From Pogona vitticeps (taxonomy: Eukaryota > Chordata > Lepidosauria > Squamata > Agamidae), in NCBI RefSeq assembly GCF_051106095.1, contig NC_135784.1:150261428-150325427 (forward strand): a stretch of 64,000 bases of DNA. The letters are read 5' to 3'. Below the pieces are notes generated by a model that was not told where the DNA came from, did no database searches, and was given only the letters and a program-made list of their open reading frames with translations. Position 1 is the first letter of the stretch, and every line of letters starts with the position of its first letter. Position numbers and translations under genes: made by a program. Shown here piece by piece: positions 23,701 to 30,549 of the stretch.

Positions 23701-25285
23701 TGAAGCCTATTCGATGCATTCCAATGGTTTTGCGATGTCTGTTTTCGCCATTTTTGAAGTGTCTTAAAATGTTCAAAAACTGTTTTAAATGCTTGGGATG
23801 GTTAGTGCACCTTGTAAAACCTTTGCAAACTTAATTTGGCTTTGTTCTGAGTCTTCGTTAATTTTTGGTGAATTTTTTTCTCCCCCATTGGAATGCATTG
23901 AACTGTAGGTTGTAGTTCAATGCATTCCAATGGGGGAGAAAAAAATTCAACAAAAATTAACGAAGACTCAGAACAAAGCCAAATTAAGTTTGCAAAGGTT
24001 TTATAAGGTGCACTAACGATCCCAAGCATTTAAAACAGTTTTTGAACATTTTATCACTTTAAAAATAGTGAAAATGGACATCGTTAAGCGAAACAGGGGG
24101 ACCTAAACTGTCATCGCTAGGCGAGGCAAGGTCCCGAACATCGCTATGCGAAATTTCCCCATAGGGAACATCACTAAACGGAGCACAAAATTGCTCCAAA
24201 AACCTCAATCGCCAAGCGAGGCACCACTGTATTACTTCACCCATGCCACCTTCACTCTCAGGGTTAGGTTCTTCTTTCAATATTTTGATTTTTCATTCTA
24301 CCCAATTTCTCTCCAGAAACACACTGATTCTTCTCCTGGTATGTCCCCTTCCAAAATACATATTCCAGAAATAAACTCCATATATTTTTAAATCATTACT
24401 TTTTGATAAGCCTCTTAATTTCATTTCACAAGTCAGTTTATCATTAATTGACATGTCCCATATTTCTCTGTATTATTCCTAAATATTAATTTGGTTATCA
24501 CTTTGCCAATACAGTAGCCTTGCTGCTGTAATCATTATAATAATTAGATCCTCATTTTTTCCCCTTCAGTTGACTATAATTAATCATATTCAATATAACT
24601 GTCAATGGTGACATTTGAATATCTAATTCAGTTATTTCTGTAATTTTTTTGAAGATTCACATCCATTCTTTCCTATTTATCACATGGCCACCACATATGT
24701 AAATGTTTTTTCTTTTTTACACACACGCACGTGCGCACATAAGAATTCATTGTTTGCGTTAAGTGCCTGGATAGCTCAGCGAGTTCAGAGCAGACACTGC
24801 GAGTTTGAATTCCTACTGTAACAGACATAATGTGTAGCCTTTGAAAAGCTACACAGTTCCAAAGCACCCCCAGAAGAAGGGAATGGTCAATTACTTTTGA
24901 GTATTCTGTACCTAGGAAATACTTTAAAGAGTCAGTGTAATTTTTATCACCATCATCCAGACATATTTGTAAGTTACTATCCACTCAACAATCTATTAGA
25001 GGCAAGAGGTAATATGAGCTAGCACAGCACATACCCATCCTTCTTCTCAGGCTTTGGAGCTGCATTAGGGCATCGCTTCCCATTCTTCGTGGAAATGTAG
25101 CTACACTGCTTGAAGGGTGCATTCCTGTCTTCAAGGATGTGTTTAATGCAGAAGTCATGTCCCTCCAAACGGGGCTGGGAGCATGGCCGGTGAGCAAAGG
25201 CACAGGACAAGGCTTCTTGCTGCCTTGGTACGGGGGTGAGTCGCCCCCGACTTGAAGGCAAAACATGGATGCGAATTCTGTTCAT
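5704..25285 (-). CDS. KANSL2: KANSL2, KAT8 regulatory NSL complex subunit 2 (complete, 8 coding exons)
   Basis: KANSL2 is a subunit of the nuclear NSL complex, which directs KAT8/MOF histone H4 acetylation. Coding exons (minus strand, 5' to 3'): 25285-25035, 19816-19638, 18733-18619, 17433-17270, 16138-15972, 15524-15428, 8606-8353 and 5958-5704. All have GT/AG borders with compatible phases; they total 1482 nt, or 493 residues plus stop, against about 492 in human. Recognisable blocks are [77 protein letters not shown] and [19 protein letters not shown]. Two Cys/His-rich segments ([14 protein letters not shown]...FCIKH near residues 28-52, and RC...RC...RHC...HIC around 305-330) are likely metal-binding. 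The last about 70 residues, ending QVLNWV, do not match the human tail I remember; a further small exon cannot be excluded because CAG|GTACTG precedes the stop. Human KANSL2 introns host H/ACA snoRNAs; I could not identify them here. Confidence 0.93.
6611..6860. mobile_element. TA-flanked TIR transposon (MITE)
   Basis: Terminal repeats CCGTGTTTCCCCGAAAATAA (left) and the complement of GCCTGTTTACCTGAAAATAA (right) are bounded by TA on both sides (6609-6610, 6861-6862). A second internal copy of the AAAATAAGAC phrase is visible. The 250-bp element has no transposase. A TA target suggests Tc1/mariner mobilisation. It lies in the last KANSL2 intron. Confidence 0.62.
9269..9755 (+). repeat. 5' LTR of the gypsy element
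   Basis: The LTR begins TGTTACATAC and ends GTTGTCACA. It contains a TATA-like GTATATATATG near 9371-9381 in U3 and AATAAA near 9635 for polyadenylation. Its last 219 bp (9537-9755) match the 3' LTR copy; the first 268 bp (U3) have no counterpart there. Confidence 0.75.
10166..14698 (+). CDS. Gag-Pol polyprotein with protease-integrase-RT-RNase H order
   Basis: One open frame of 1510 codons makes all proteins needed for replication of the LTR element. Residues about 50-120 are a highly charged Glu/Arg helix, probably coiled coil, in Gag. A CX2CX4HX4C zinc knuckle lies at C371, C374, H379, C384. A protease-like segment has D478-T-C in [10 protein letters not shown] where retropepsins have D-T/S-G. 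The integrase zinc domain has H668/H675 and C702, C705, C708, followed by a D738, D798, E834 core with exact D-35-E spacing. Reverse transcriptase starts near residue 1080, with YIDD at 1242-1245. RNase H has YTDAS at D1393 and ends [11 protein letters not shown]. Integrase before RT is the copia-like order known in Gmr1-like Ty3/gypsy elements. No chromodomain is seen. Translation may start at Met10 (MPLTRSQ) instead of Met1. There is no frameshift between gag and pol. Confidence 0.93.
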   Translation: MKAACSGGIMPLTRSQMAEMGEVRDPQVDQGSEEEFGSVQDESTGEQNPELRKMLLAQQHELRVREMEERLERERMEEREKQRQFEREKEEKQEREREKQRRFEMELEREKMAFELRKLEMMNQNNNNNRDSEVGQLSKTDLKKFPVYHKGDCPEVFFSLVERAFVDFSVRETEKMTIMRSLISGSLAEVYAEMPVDLLKDFAEFKKLVFARHGINAEQLRQRFRSLTKKPEQTFTQVGAQLVRLLEKWLSQEGTETFQQLKDLIALEQFYSVLHGELKFQVRERKPKSVTEAAEIADFIYQIRKPLGAEGKSVGKPKETYSKYSQGPGKNQQGGGAHVEGKPSDMKPQRPQILEGKPKSDEKDSKYSRKCYFCQGKGHLISECEKLKQLKGNLPHDLSGTKPKAVFCVQKEQSSLPLREPVAMATQSGTDTSADQAGENGPLVEVKRCLLVRTDSQLFETAGVDVGILDHQYRGLRDTCSQVTLCHPDIIPREYIIPNESLKVAGIEGQVISLPVAEVPVSFQGWRGVWRLAISSTLPAAVLVGNDLAEHVKRVLVITRSQATMGTVQGGTGEPEAGANEDSPEAVVETLTTDSKFGQEQKADATLRKCFEKVTDTQLTPETPARFREKKGILYRETLRNISKGGDGIRSQLVVPEKYRPMILQRGHSDMFAAHLGVNKTQQRITQNFYWPEIGKQIKEFCKQCDVCQRQGNNRDRTKAKLCPLPVIDTPFKCIGVDIVGPLPKATKRGNRFILTIVDHATRYPEAIPLTNIETNTVADALMGYMSRMGFASEIITDLGASFTSKLMKRLWQICGIKHKETTAYHPESNGLTEKFNGTLMRMIRAYLAENPNNWDQKLQSLLFAYRSVPQASTGFSPFELLFGRRVKGPLDLIKQNWEQITQEDPQDVVTYIDSLMNDLKRNLELAAENLQAQKVRQKTWYDQKARERHFNPGEEVLWLRPCKENKLQLKWAGPYRVISKMSDLNDLIEQEEHQARRVVHVNALKPYYRGEQRVLFAIKAAESEEAELPFWEGRGEVKYNPDEVKISPALTQDQQQDLKVLLTKYQKVFSNKPGIVKGVMHRIHTGDATPQAVSPYRVTGPYRDKVRKELDEMLRENIIVPSSSPWSSPIVLVDKPDGSIRFCVDYRKLNRVTTPDAYPMPRLDNLIETIGGCRFISSLDLVKGYWQLRIDPRDQEKTAFCSPFGLYEFRVLSFGLRNAPATFQRLMDQTLAGLSDFTVAYIDDIGIFSNTWEDHLKHLEIVLQRLSAAGLTVKASKCQLGSPEIKYLGHIVGGGVIKPLEAKIEAVPDWPRPNTKKKVKSFLGLVGYYRKFIPRFSEMATPLTDLTRKKTDDRIPWTSNCEEAFRRLKEALINYPVLRAPDFDREFIIYTDASNSGVGAVLCQDENGDQHPVSYLSRKLQKGERHLATVEKECLAIVYAIQKAKPYIWGRHFILCTDHSPLQWLKTMKTHNSKLMRWALNLQDYDFEVKVVRGSMNCVADALSRRPEE
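14938..15156 (+). repeat. 3' LTR, missing its U3
   Basis: This copy matches 9537-9755 except for two substitutions (ACAG/ATAG near 14988; GACG/GACT near 15085) and ends at the same GTTGTCACA. Upstream of TTCTGTGTG the two LTRs diverge abruptly. The U3 and the polypurine tract expected next to it are absent. A short shared TTCTG at the junction suggests a microhomology deletion. Confidence 0.75.
16450..16866. mobile_element. Tigger/pogo-like MITE, copy A
   Basis: The termini are CAGTGGTGTCC and GGGGCACCACTG, flanked by TA on both sides (448-449 and 867-868 of the 16-kb block). The interior contains repeated TCGTTAAGCGA-type units and the ATGCACTG...GGTTAATGAG hairpin seen in the sister copies. 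CAGTGGT-type termini with a TA target suggest pogo/Tigger mobilisation. It lies in a KANSL2 intron. Confidence 0.8.
18001..18130 (+). mobile_element. BovB 3' tail fragment
   Basis: AATTTGACCCAAATTCTGGG, then GGCAGTGGAAGACAGGAGGG, GGTCCATGGGGTCACGAAGA and an ACAACAAC tail match the 3' end of BovB and BovB-mobilised SINEs. A second copy is at 38605-38730. It lies in a KANSL2 intron in antisense. Confidence 0.75.
20838..21187. mobile_element. Tigger/pogo-like MITE, copy B
   Basis: It starts CAGTGGTGCCCCACTTGAC and ends GTCAAGCGGGGCACCACTG, with TA at 20836-20837 and 21188-21189. The internal CATTGAAATGCATTGAA...CAATGCATTCCAATG hairpin is shared with copies A, C and D. At 350 bp it has no transposase. 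Confidence 0.85.
22250..22965 (+). mobile_element. L2-type LINE 3' fragment
   Basis: The stretch holds the diagnostic L2 3' phrases in decayed form. These include a CACCTTTAGTGCGAATGCATCT...CAAGCAAAGACTTTTTCCAG-like stretch, GGAAAGCCTTTCC, and TGTAAGCTGCCTTGG followed by GGCATGGTAAAATATTT and an A-rich tail. No intact ORF remains. It lies in the first KANSL2 coding intron. Confidence 0.55.
23499..24229. mobile_element. Tigger/pogo-like MITE, copy C, with central hairpin
   Basis: The termini are CAGTGGTGCCTCGCTTAAC and GCGAGGCACCACTG, flanked by TA at 23497-23498 and 24230-24231. At 731 bp it is about twice the size of the sister copies. The extra length is a central inverted repeat with arms of about 160 bp (23744-23904 and 23914-24074) and a 9-nt loop. 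A handful of mismatches were noticed. It lies in the first KANSL2 coding intron. Confidence 0.85.
24764..24945 (+). mobile_element. tRNA-derived SINE
   Basis: The head GCCTGGATAGCTCAGCGAGT...GAGTTTGAATTCC resembles a tRNA with A-box and B-box promoter blocks. The body (TGTAGCCTTTGAAAAGC, CCAGAAGAAGGGAATGGTC, GAGTATTCTGTACCTAGG) matches the other SINE copies at 53870-54006 and 56500-56695. It is decayed and is not a functional tRNA gene. Confidence 0.65.
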
Positions 25286-26111
25286 GCCAAGGTCTACAAG
25301 GAGCATTTTATTAACACACATACAGCTCTATTAACATGCATGACAATTTACAGATTAAAATAAATGAAAATCAGAGGTCCTATTCCTCACAATAGTCTAC
25401 AACTACAGGGAAAAGGAGGAGAGGGTCTTGTTTCCATGCTATGTTCATTCAAAAAGCCCCGTTCTACCATAACAGGCTTTTAACTTTGGCCTACCCCACA
25501 GCCATCTCTGCCTATGCCTGGGTTTCCTCTACCCACTAAAAATCACCACCCTTTTTCTTCTTCCAGCCTTCACACCGATGCGACACCAGCGCCACGCTGC
25601 ACCCGCCTCTGGCCCTAGGAACAGCATGAAAGGCAAGGGAGTCCCTGCCGTGTGGCCGCCCTTCGCTTTCCTTCTCTTCCCCCGACCGGGCCATTTTCCT
25701 TCTCCTTTATAAAAAAAGGTATTGGGCCAGACTCGACCACCTTTTAAAATTACTATTATTATTATTACACCCGTGGCTCATTCAGGAACACGGCGCACTT
25801 TAGACGAGGAGAAAGCGCGAGTCCTCATAAGACCACCAATTGGAAAATCAGCAAGTGTATACAAAACAACTCATTTAAAAATACGCGCCCTTGTCTTGAA
25901 AGTTAGTAATTCTTTTAGGCATAACCCTTCCCAGACTGACTGACTGACTGGCTGTCTCTTCTCCGCACCACCCAAGTTTCCTCGCCGGCCCACATTTCGC
26001 CGCCGGCCCGCTCCTCCTCTCCCCTACCGCCTCCTGCGCAGAGCCATTCTTCCACAAACAAGGCCAGAGAAAAGCTCTAGGAGAAAGGGCGGTTAAAAAC
26101 CCGAGACTTAC

Positions 26112-26145
26112 GCGCCCCTTCGTCACCGCCGCAACCGCCATCTTA
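26112..26145 (-). other. KANSL2: KANSL2 5' exon (non-coding, donor visible) with upstream ORF
   Basis: On the minus strand AAGATGGCGGTTGCGG (a YY1-like element around the initiation region) is followed by a donor GGGCGC|GTAAGT ending at 26112. Joined to the acceptor at 25293, the ATG at 26141 opens a short ORF, MAVAAVTKGRTLA, whose TGA overlaps the KANSL2 start codon (ATGA). The transcription start itself is not determined. Confidence 0.55.
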
Positions 26146-26420
26146 CCTTCTCCCTCGCGCCCAAGTTCTCAGCGAAGCCTCGGACTCGCCGTCGCCAGCC
26201 AATCGGGAGGCGCCGAAAGCGATGAAGGGATTGGCTAAGCGCTGTGTCGTGTGAGCGGGGAAAGACTCGCGGGGGCGGGGACAGTTGGAAAAGAAAACGT
26301 GGGTGGCGTTCCATCCGTCTCCCCGCCGAGGTACGCCTAAAGCGAACGTAAGCCGAGCAGAACAGCGCCGTTAATCTATTTGCTGCAGGAGCTGCCACTC
26401 AGAGTCCTGTATCCCACTCA
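26146..26420. promoter_or_regulatory. KANSL2 CpG-rich promoter with two CCAAT boxes
   Basis: The stretch is much richer in G, C and CpG than its surroundings. It carries CCAAT at 26199-26203 and an inverted ATTGG at 26230-26234, about 30 bp apart as often seen for paired NF-Y sites. GGGGGCGGGGAC near 26271 is an Sp1/GC-box type site. There is no TATA box. The order fits a housekeeping promoter for KANSL2 on the minus strand; plus-strand initiation is possible but unsupported. Confidence 0.6.
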
Positions 26421-28279
26421 CGCACGAGGGCGGTGCTTGAAGATGAGTCAGTCTTTGCTCGCGGCCATTTCGGATGTGAGACGAGGGAGTTGTTAAGGTT
26501 GTTGCACCCAGTGCGGGCCGGAGGGTACGGTTGGCCTGCGGTGGGCGATTTTCTTCTCTTTGCCACGGTGTTTAGGTTTTTTCCGCCTTGTTTAGCATGC
26601 AGTCGGACGACACAGAAGGTGGGGGGTCGGAAGTTGTTTTACATGATACGTCTTGGTCGTTTAAATGCTTAATAAAGAGATAGTCACAATTTGCCTAATT
26701 TTGTCTGTGCTTCTGCGTATCTTAGGCGGTTTCCAGCTGCATACATTTTGGTCTGACGCCAGGAAGCCTCTGCGATCTTTTTTAACCAACTGTTTATCCT
26801 TCTTCCAGATTCCCCAACTTCGATCGGAGGTGCAAACAGATTACTCTCGGCAGCCACAGGCTGGGCGCTGGGGATAACGTTTACATGAATAAGAGACTTT
26901 TTAAGCAAGGGTACAGTTATTAAGGTGAGCAAGAGAGTTAAAGGCTTGCATGGAGCTGTCACCTTTTTAAAATTGCGCTTAGAATATTTTGAGTGGTTTA
27001 GAAATAAGCTCTACCGGGGAACCGCAACAACAAAGAATGCTGCTCCCCATCTTCTTCGATGCTCCCTCAAACCCTTGGAGGTCTTTTAAAGCCTGGTGTC
27101 AGGCTTGTGTTGGCGGTGCCATTTTGATTGTGTGAAGTACTGTACAGTACAGGCAAGTGGTATGTCCTCCGTGAAGTTTTTTTTCCGACTGCCACCCTCT
27201 TTTCCTGGGGCCCTGAACGTTTGCTGGGCATGCGGTGGCTTCACAGTCTTTTGAATAGACAGGCTGGTATCCATCCTAGCTGTTAAGATCTTACTAACCC
27301 TCCAGCTTGCTAAATTGCATGCTTTGGCGCAAGACCAGAGCAGAGCTGTTAATGACAGGGCCTTCTAAATGTCCCTAATCCATAGCCTCGCTGTAAGTCA
27401 GAAGGGACTTGATGGCACATGTTTTGCCAGTCACCACCATTGACCCAATTCTGCACCACTTTGGGAGCCCTCATTCTTCACAGTCCAAGGCACTGGAGAG
27501 AATAAGGAGAGGCCATCGCCTTGAACACACCAAGTACCCTGCCTGTCCTCTATGAAATATGTTTAAGGCCAGATGACCCTAGATGGAAAGAAATGTGTAG
27601 GAAATGGTAAAGGTTACAGACCTGTAGCTCTATCCTGCACACTTTGCCACATGTTTCATTGGTTTCTTCTTGTGATGTTGGCGCCCTGAATTACACCCTA
27701 GTCAATGGGAAGGGGCTATTAAAAGGTTTCCTCTCAAGGATATGAAGAGATGGGGAATGTCACAGATACTCTTTCTCCACAATGTTAACTTTTGGCTGTT
27801 ATTTTCATGGAATTGCCGTTTTTGCAGTGTACTGGTGTGATACTGGGAGTACCCCAAGAGGCACCACTCAGAGCGTGCTGTCCGCCTCCTTGATCGAAGA
27901 CAACAAAAGACGAATATCTACCCTGGGAGAAAACCTAAAGGGACTATGTTTGGAAGAGCAGGGGCAGGAGGAAAAAGAAGAGAAGGATTCACTAGAGGGT
28001 GTTATTTCAGCAAGAAAGGGAGAAGGGATCAAAGGAAAGGAGAAGTGGGGGAGAGGGGCAGTTGGAAATTGAAGAAGGCAAAGCTTGTTGGGTACAGGAG
28101 GAGGAGGATGAAAGGAAGAAGGACTGGGTGTAAATAGTACAAGACGACCCCCAGACAGGGGAGTGGACAGAGTTTAGGGTCCCTAGGCAGTATGCCGAAA
28201 AGGAATGGAAGAAAAAGTCTACAGAAAGACATCTTATTGGGGCAAGAAGGAAAAGAGAAAGAAGGAAAAGGTTTAGAGA

Positions 28280-28981
28280 GTGGCAGCAGAAGGAGGCCCA
28301 GAGGCAAGACAAGCCATGTACAGATCCTCCTGGGAAACCCTGTGGGGCGAGTCCATTTCGAATGAGGTTGAGGCAAAATCCGGGCAAGAAAGTTTGGCAA
28401 CCACAGGTGGGGTGGGTTTTCCACCCTCCCCAATAAGGTTAATAGGTGTACCCAATAGATCAGGCATTCCACAGAAATGGTGTTATAGAGATTTAAGTTC
28501 CTCCCTACTGCCGTTAAAAGGGGATTTGTTATGGTTTGATGGAAAAGGAGAAAACGACATGTCCCTGAAGCAGGAGATGGAATCTGTTATCAACGTTGAA
28601 ATTAACAAGTTGTTTCCAAATAAAGATGTTTTGCAAGAAACTCATGGTGCCGAGTCATCTTACATCGAGATCCAGAGAAGGGAGAGAAGGGAACTACACA
28701 GAATCACAACTGGGGAAAGGTTTTATCCCTGGAGGATAAAGTTCAACAACTGTCCCTTCAACAGGACTTCTTCCAGCGTTGGTTGTGAATCACAACTACA
28801 GGATTCCATCCTATGGCTTCCCCTCAATCTTTTGCAGCTAGAGTGGACAACTGTGTACTTTGTTAAAACATTTATCAACACACGTTTTACACTGTTTCAA
28901 GAAGATAGGTGTCAAGCCAAAAGCAACATACTGTACATTGCTTCCCCCCCCCAAGATGAAACTGTTGGGATAATTTACTGA
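28280..28981 (+). CDS. Unrecognised 233-codon ORF in intergenic DNA
   Basis: I do not recognise this protein. The frame starts MAAEGGPEARQAM and ends QDETVGIIY. It contains a polar stretch (LLWFDGKGENDMSLKQEMES) and a basic one (IQRRERRELHRITTGERF). Purine-rich sequence upstream (27880-28280) encodes charged Glu/Lys-rich peptides in other frames. No signal peptide, membrane segment or known motif is visible. It could be a decayed retroelement gag, a lineage-specific gene or a chance ORF; splice sites were not apparent. Confidence 0.2.
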   Translation: MAAEGGPEARQAMYRSSWETLWGESISNEVEAKSGQESLATTGGVGFPPSPIRLIGVPNRSGIPQKWCYRDLSSSLLPLKGDLLWFDGKGENDMSLKQEMESVINVEINKLFPNKDVLQETHGAESSYIEIQRRERRELHRITTGERFYPWRIKFNNCPFNRTSSSVGCESQLQDSILWLPLNLLQLEWTTVYFVKTFINTRFTLFQEDRCQAKSNILYIASPPQDETVGIIY

Positions 28982-29624
28982 GAGCATCGTGATGAGTTTT
29001 AAATAACATAATCTTTGTCAGCCACATGCGTTCTACCGCCCTAATAATCCTTGATTATATAGGCAGCCATGCTAGTTTGTGTGGCATGTAATTCTTTGCT
29101 GTTTTCAACACTCAACGTATTTTCTAGTTTTTGTAGTCTGTCTTTTCATCCCATTTTTAGTATCTGAACTTTTACTTGGGTTTGAACCTAAACATATTGC
29201 AATGGACTGTAGACTTCATTTAATCTGCAAGTTTTTCTGATATACGAGACTCCACAGGTCTCATTCCCATATTACTTAGTTCAAAGGTTTTGTAGCACAC
29301 TTGACAGTAATTTTTGCACTTGTGTCTAGCAACTGGTGATAGTTGAGGAACAACATCAGCATGGAGTTTGATGTTCAGGCATGGGATATTAAAAACTATC
29401 CTCATAAACGCTATATTCAAAATGCTGTCTTAGAAGCAGTGCTACAAAGCACTTGTCTGACACCATAATATAGCGGCTTTGTCTGTCTGACAAACGGGTA
29501 CTTTCCAAAGCTGGGCCTACCTTTCAGAGTTCCAGAAACTAATGAACAGATATGCAACAGAGAAATAGGTGGAGCTTAAAAGCTCACAGATCATTTCTGC
29601 TATCTAGGAGAAACAGACAACCCG

Positions 29625-29789
29625 CAGCCTTGGTCATCCTTCCAATCACTCCTGGAGTGCTGCTCTCTTCCTGCTCGGCTAGCCGCTCGCCAGCTGTGCA
29701 GGGAGACTTGTCCTCCCTCCCCTTCCCTGGAGTGGCTAGCTGAGCAGGAAGAGAGCAGCGCTCCAGGATTGGAAGGATGAGCAAGACTG
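29625..29789. repeat. Imperfect inverted repeat with about 58-bp arms
   Basis: The left arm 29625-29684 (GCAGCCTTGGTCATCCTTCC...CTGCTCGGCTAGCC) is complementary to the right arm 29734-29789 (GGCTAGCTGAGCAGGAAGAG...GGATGAGCAAGACTGC). Only a few mismatches and a small gap were noticed, with a spacer of about 49 bp. It is likely a foldback transposon. Confidence 0.7.
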
Positions 29790-30549
29790 CCACCACCGCC
29801 ACTAGATACATGAGTGGACGGTCCAGCCCCAAGGGGTGGACCCTTGTTTAACTCCATCTGCATGGGAATATTTGTATACAAATATGAATACCCCCATATG
29901 TACTATTAATCACAATTTCCCTGATCCATTTTCATTTCCCTAACTTTCTAGAAAATGGTAAATCCTGAGTAGGACAAAAAGATAACAGACAGAATGCAGG
30001 TCTTATCAATTGTTCTTCATTTTAGTGACCTCTGATAGAAATCTCTAGCAAGCCTCAGTGACATGTAACACAGATTATGTAGCAATAATAGTAAACAAAT
30101 GAAACTGTAATCCGACAACATTTACCTGAAATATTGAAATCTTAAAAAATCTATTGCAAATTGCAGAGTCAAGAGTTTTGTCTCAGTAGCTTGGGAATAT
30201 GAACAAAATGGTGCTATTCCATATATGTCTTTGACAACTTACTGGCTACTGTGTTTTACCATTAAGAAGAAAATCAAGGGGACCAACATGGCTACTTGTT
30301 TCTCTCCTTGCTGTGCTATGCAGAGACAATTTGGTGCATCACAAGGCAATGTAAACAAAGATAAAATCCCAATATGCAAAGGAGCTATCCAAGGAAAGGG
30401 GGAAAGTAAAGAGCCTCTGAATCAAGAATTACTGGATGCTATGACTTTCACTAATAATTTTTAAAGAGAAAAGCTCCCTGCTGTATTCAAATAAGTGTGT
30501 GTACTTAACAGCTAAAATACTGAAGACAAGACAAAATATGGAGACAGTA

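Larger units (their letters stand above)
26421..30549. other. Intergenic region between KANSL2 and CCNT1
   Basis: Apart from the unrecognised ORF at 28280-28981 and the inverted repeat at 29625-29789, I see only a SINE-like tail (GTAAGTCAGAAGGGACTTGA at 27392) and AT-rich unique sequence. A palindromic ATTTGTATACAAAT lies near 29870. No conserved exon was recognised. Confidence 0.5.

Noticed and set aside
24764-24830. Possible tRNA gene
   Set aside because: The head is tRNA-like but the stems do not form a full cloverleaf, and it continues into a SINE body present in other copies.
26433-26672. Possible divergent gene from the KANSL2 promoter (79 codons)
   Set aside because: The frame lies in CpG-rich promoter DNA, lacks recognisable conservation and has no visible downstream exon.
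28007-28472. Minus-strand ORFs of 126 and 147 codons rich in Leu/Ser/Phe/Pro
   Set aside because: They are antisense to a purine-rich stretch, so low-complexity translation is expected; no motif or splice context.
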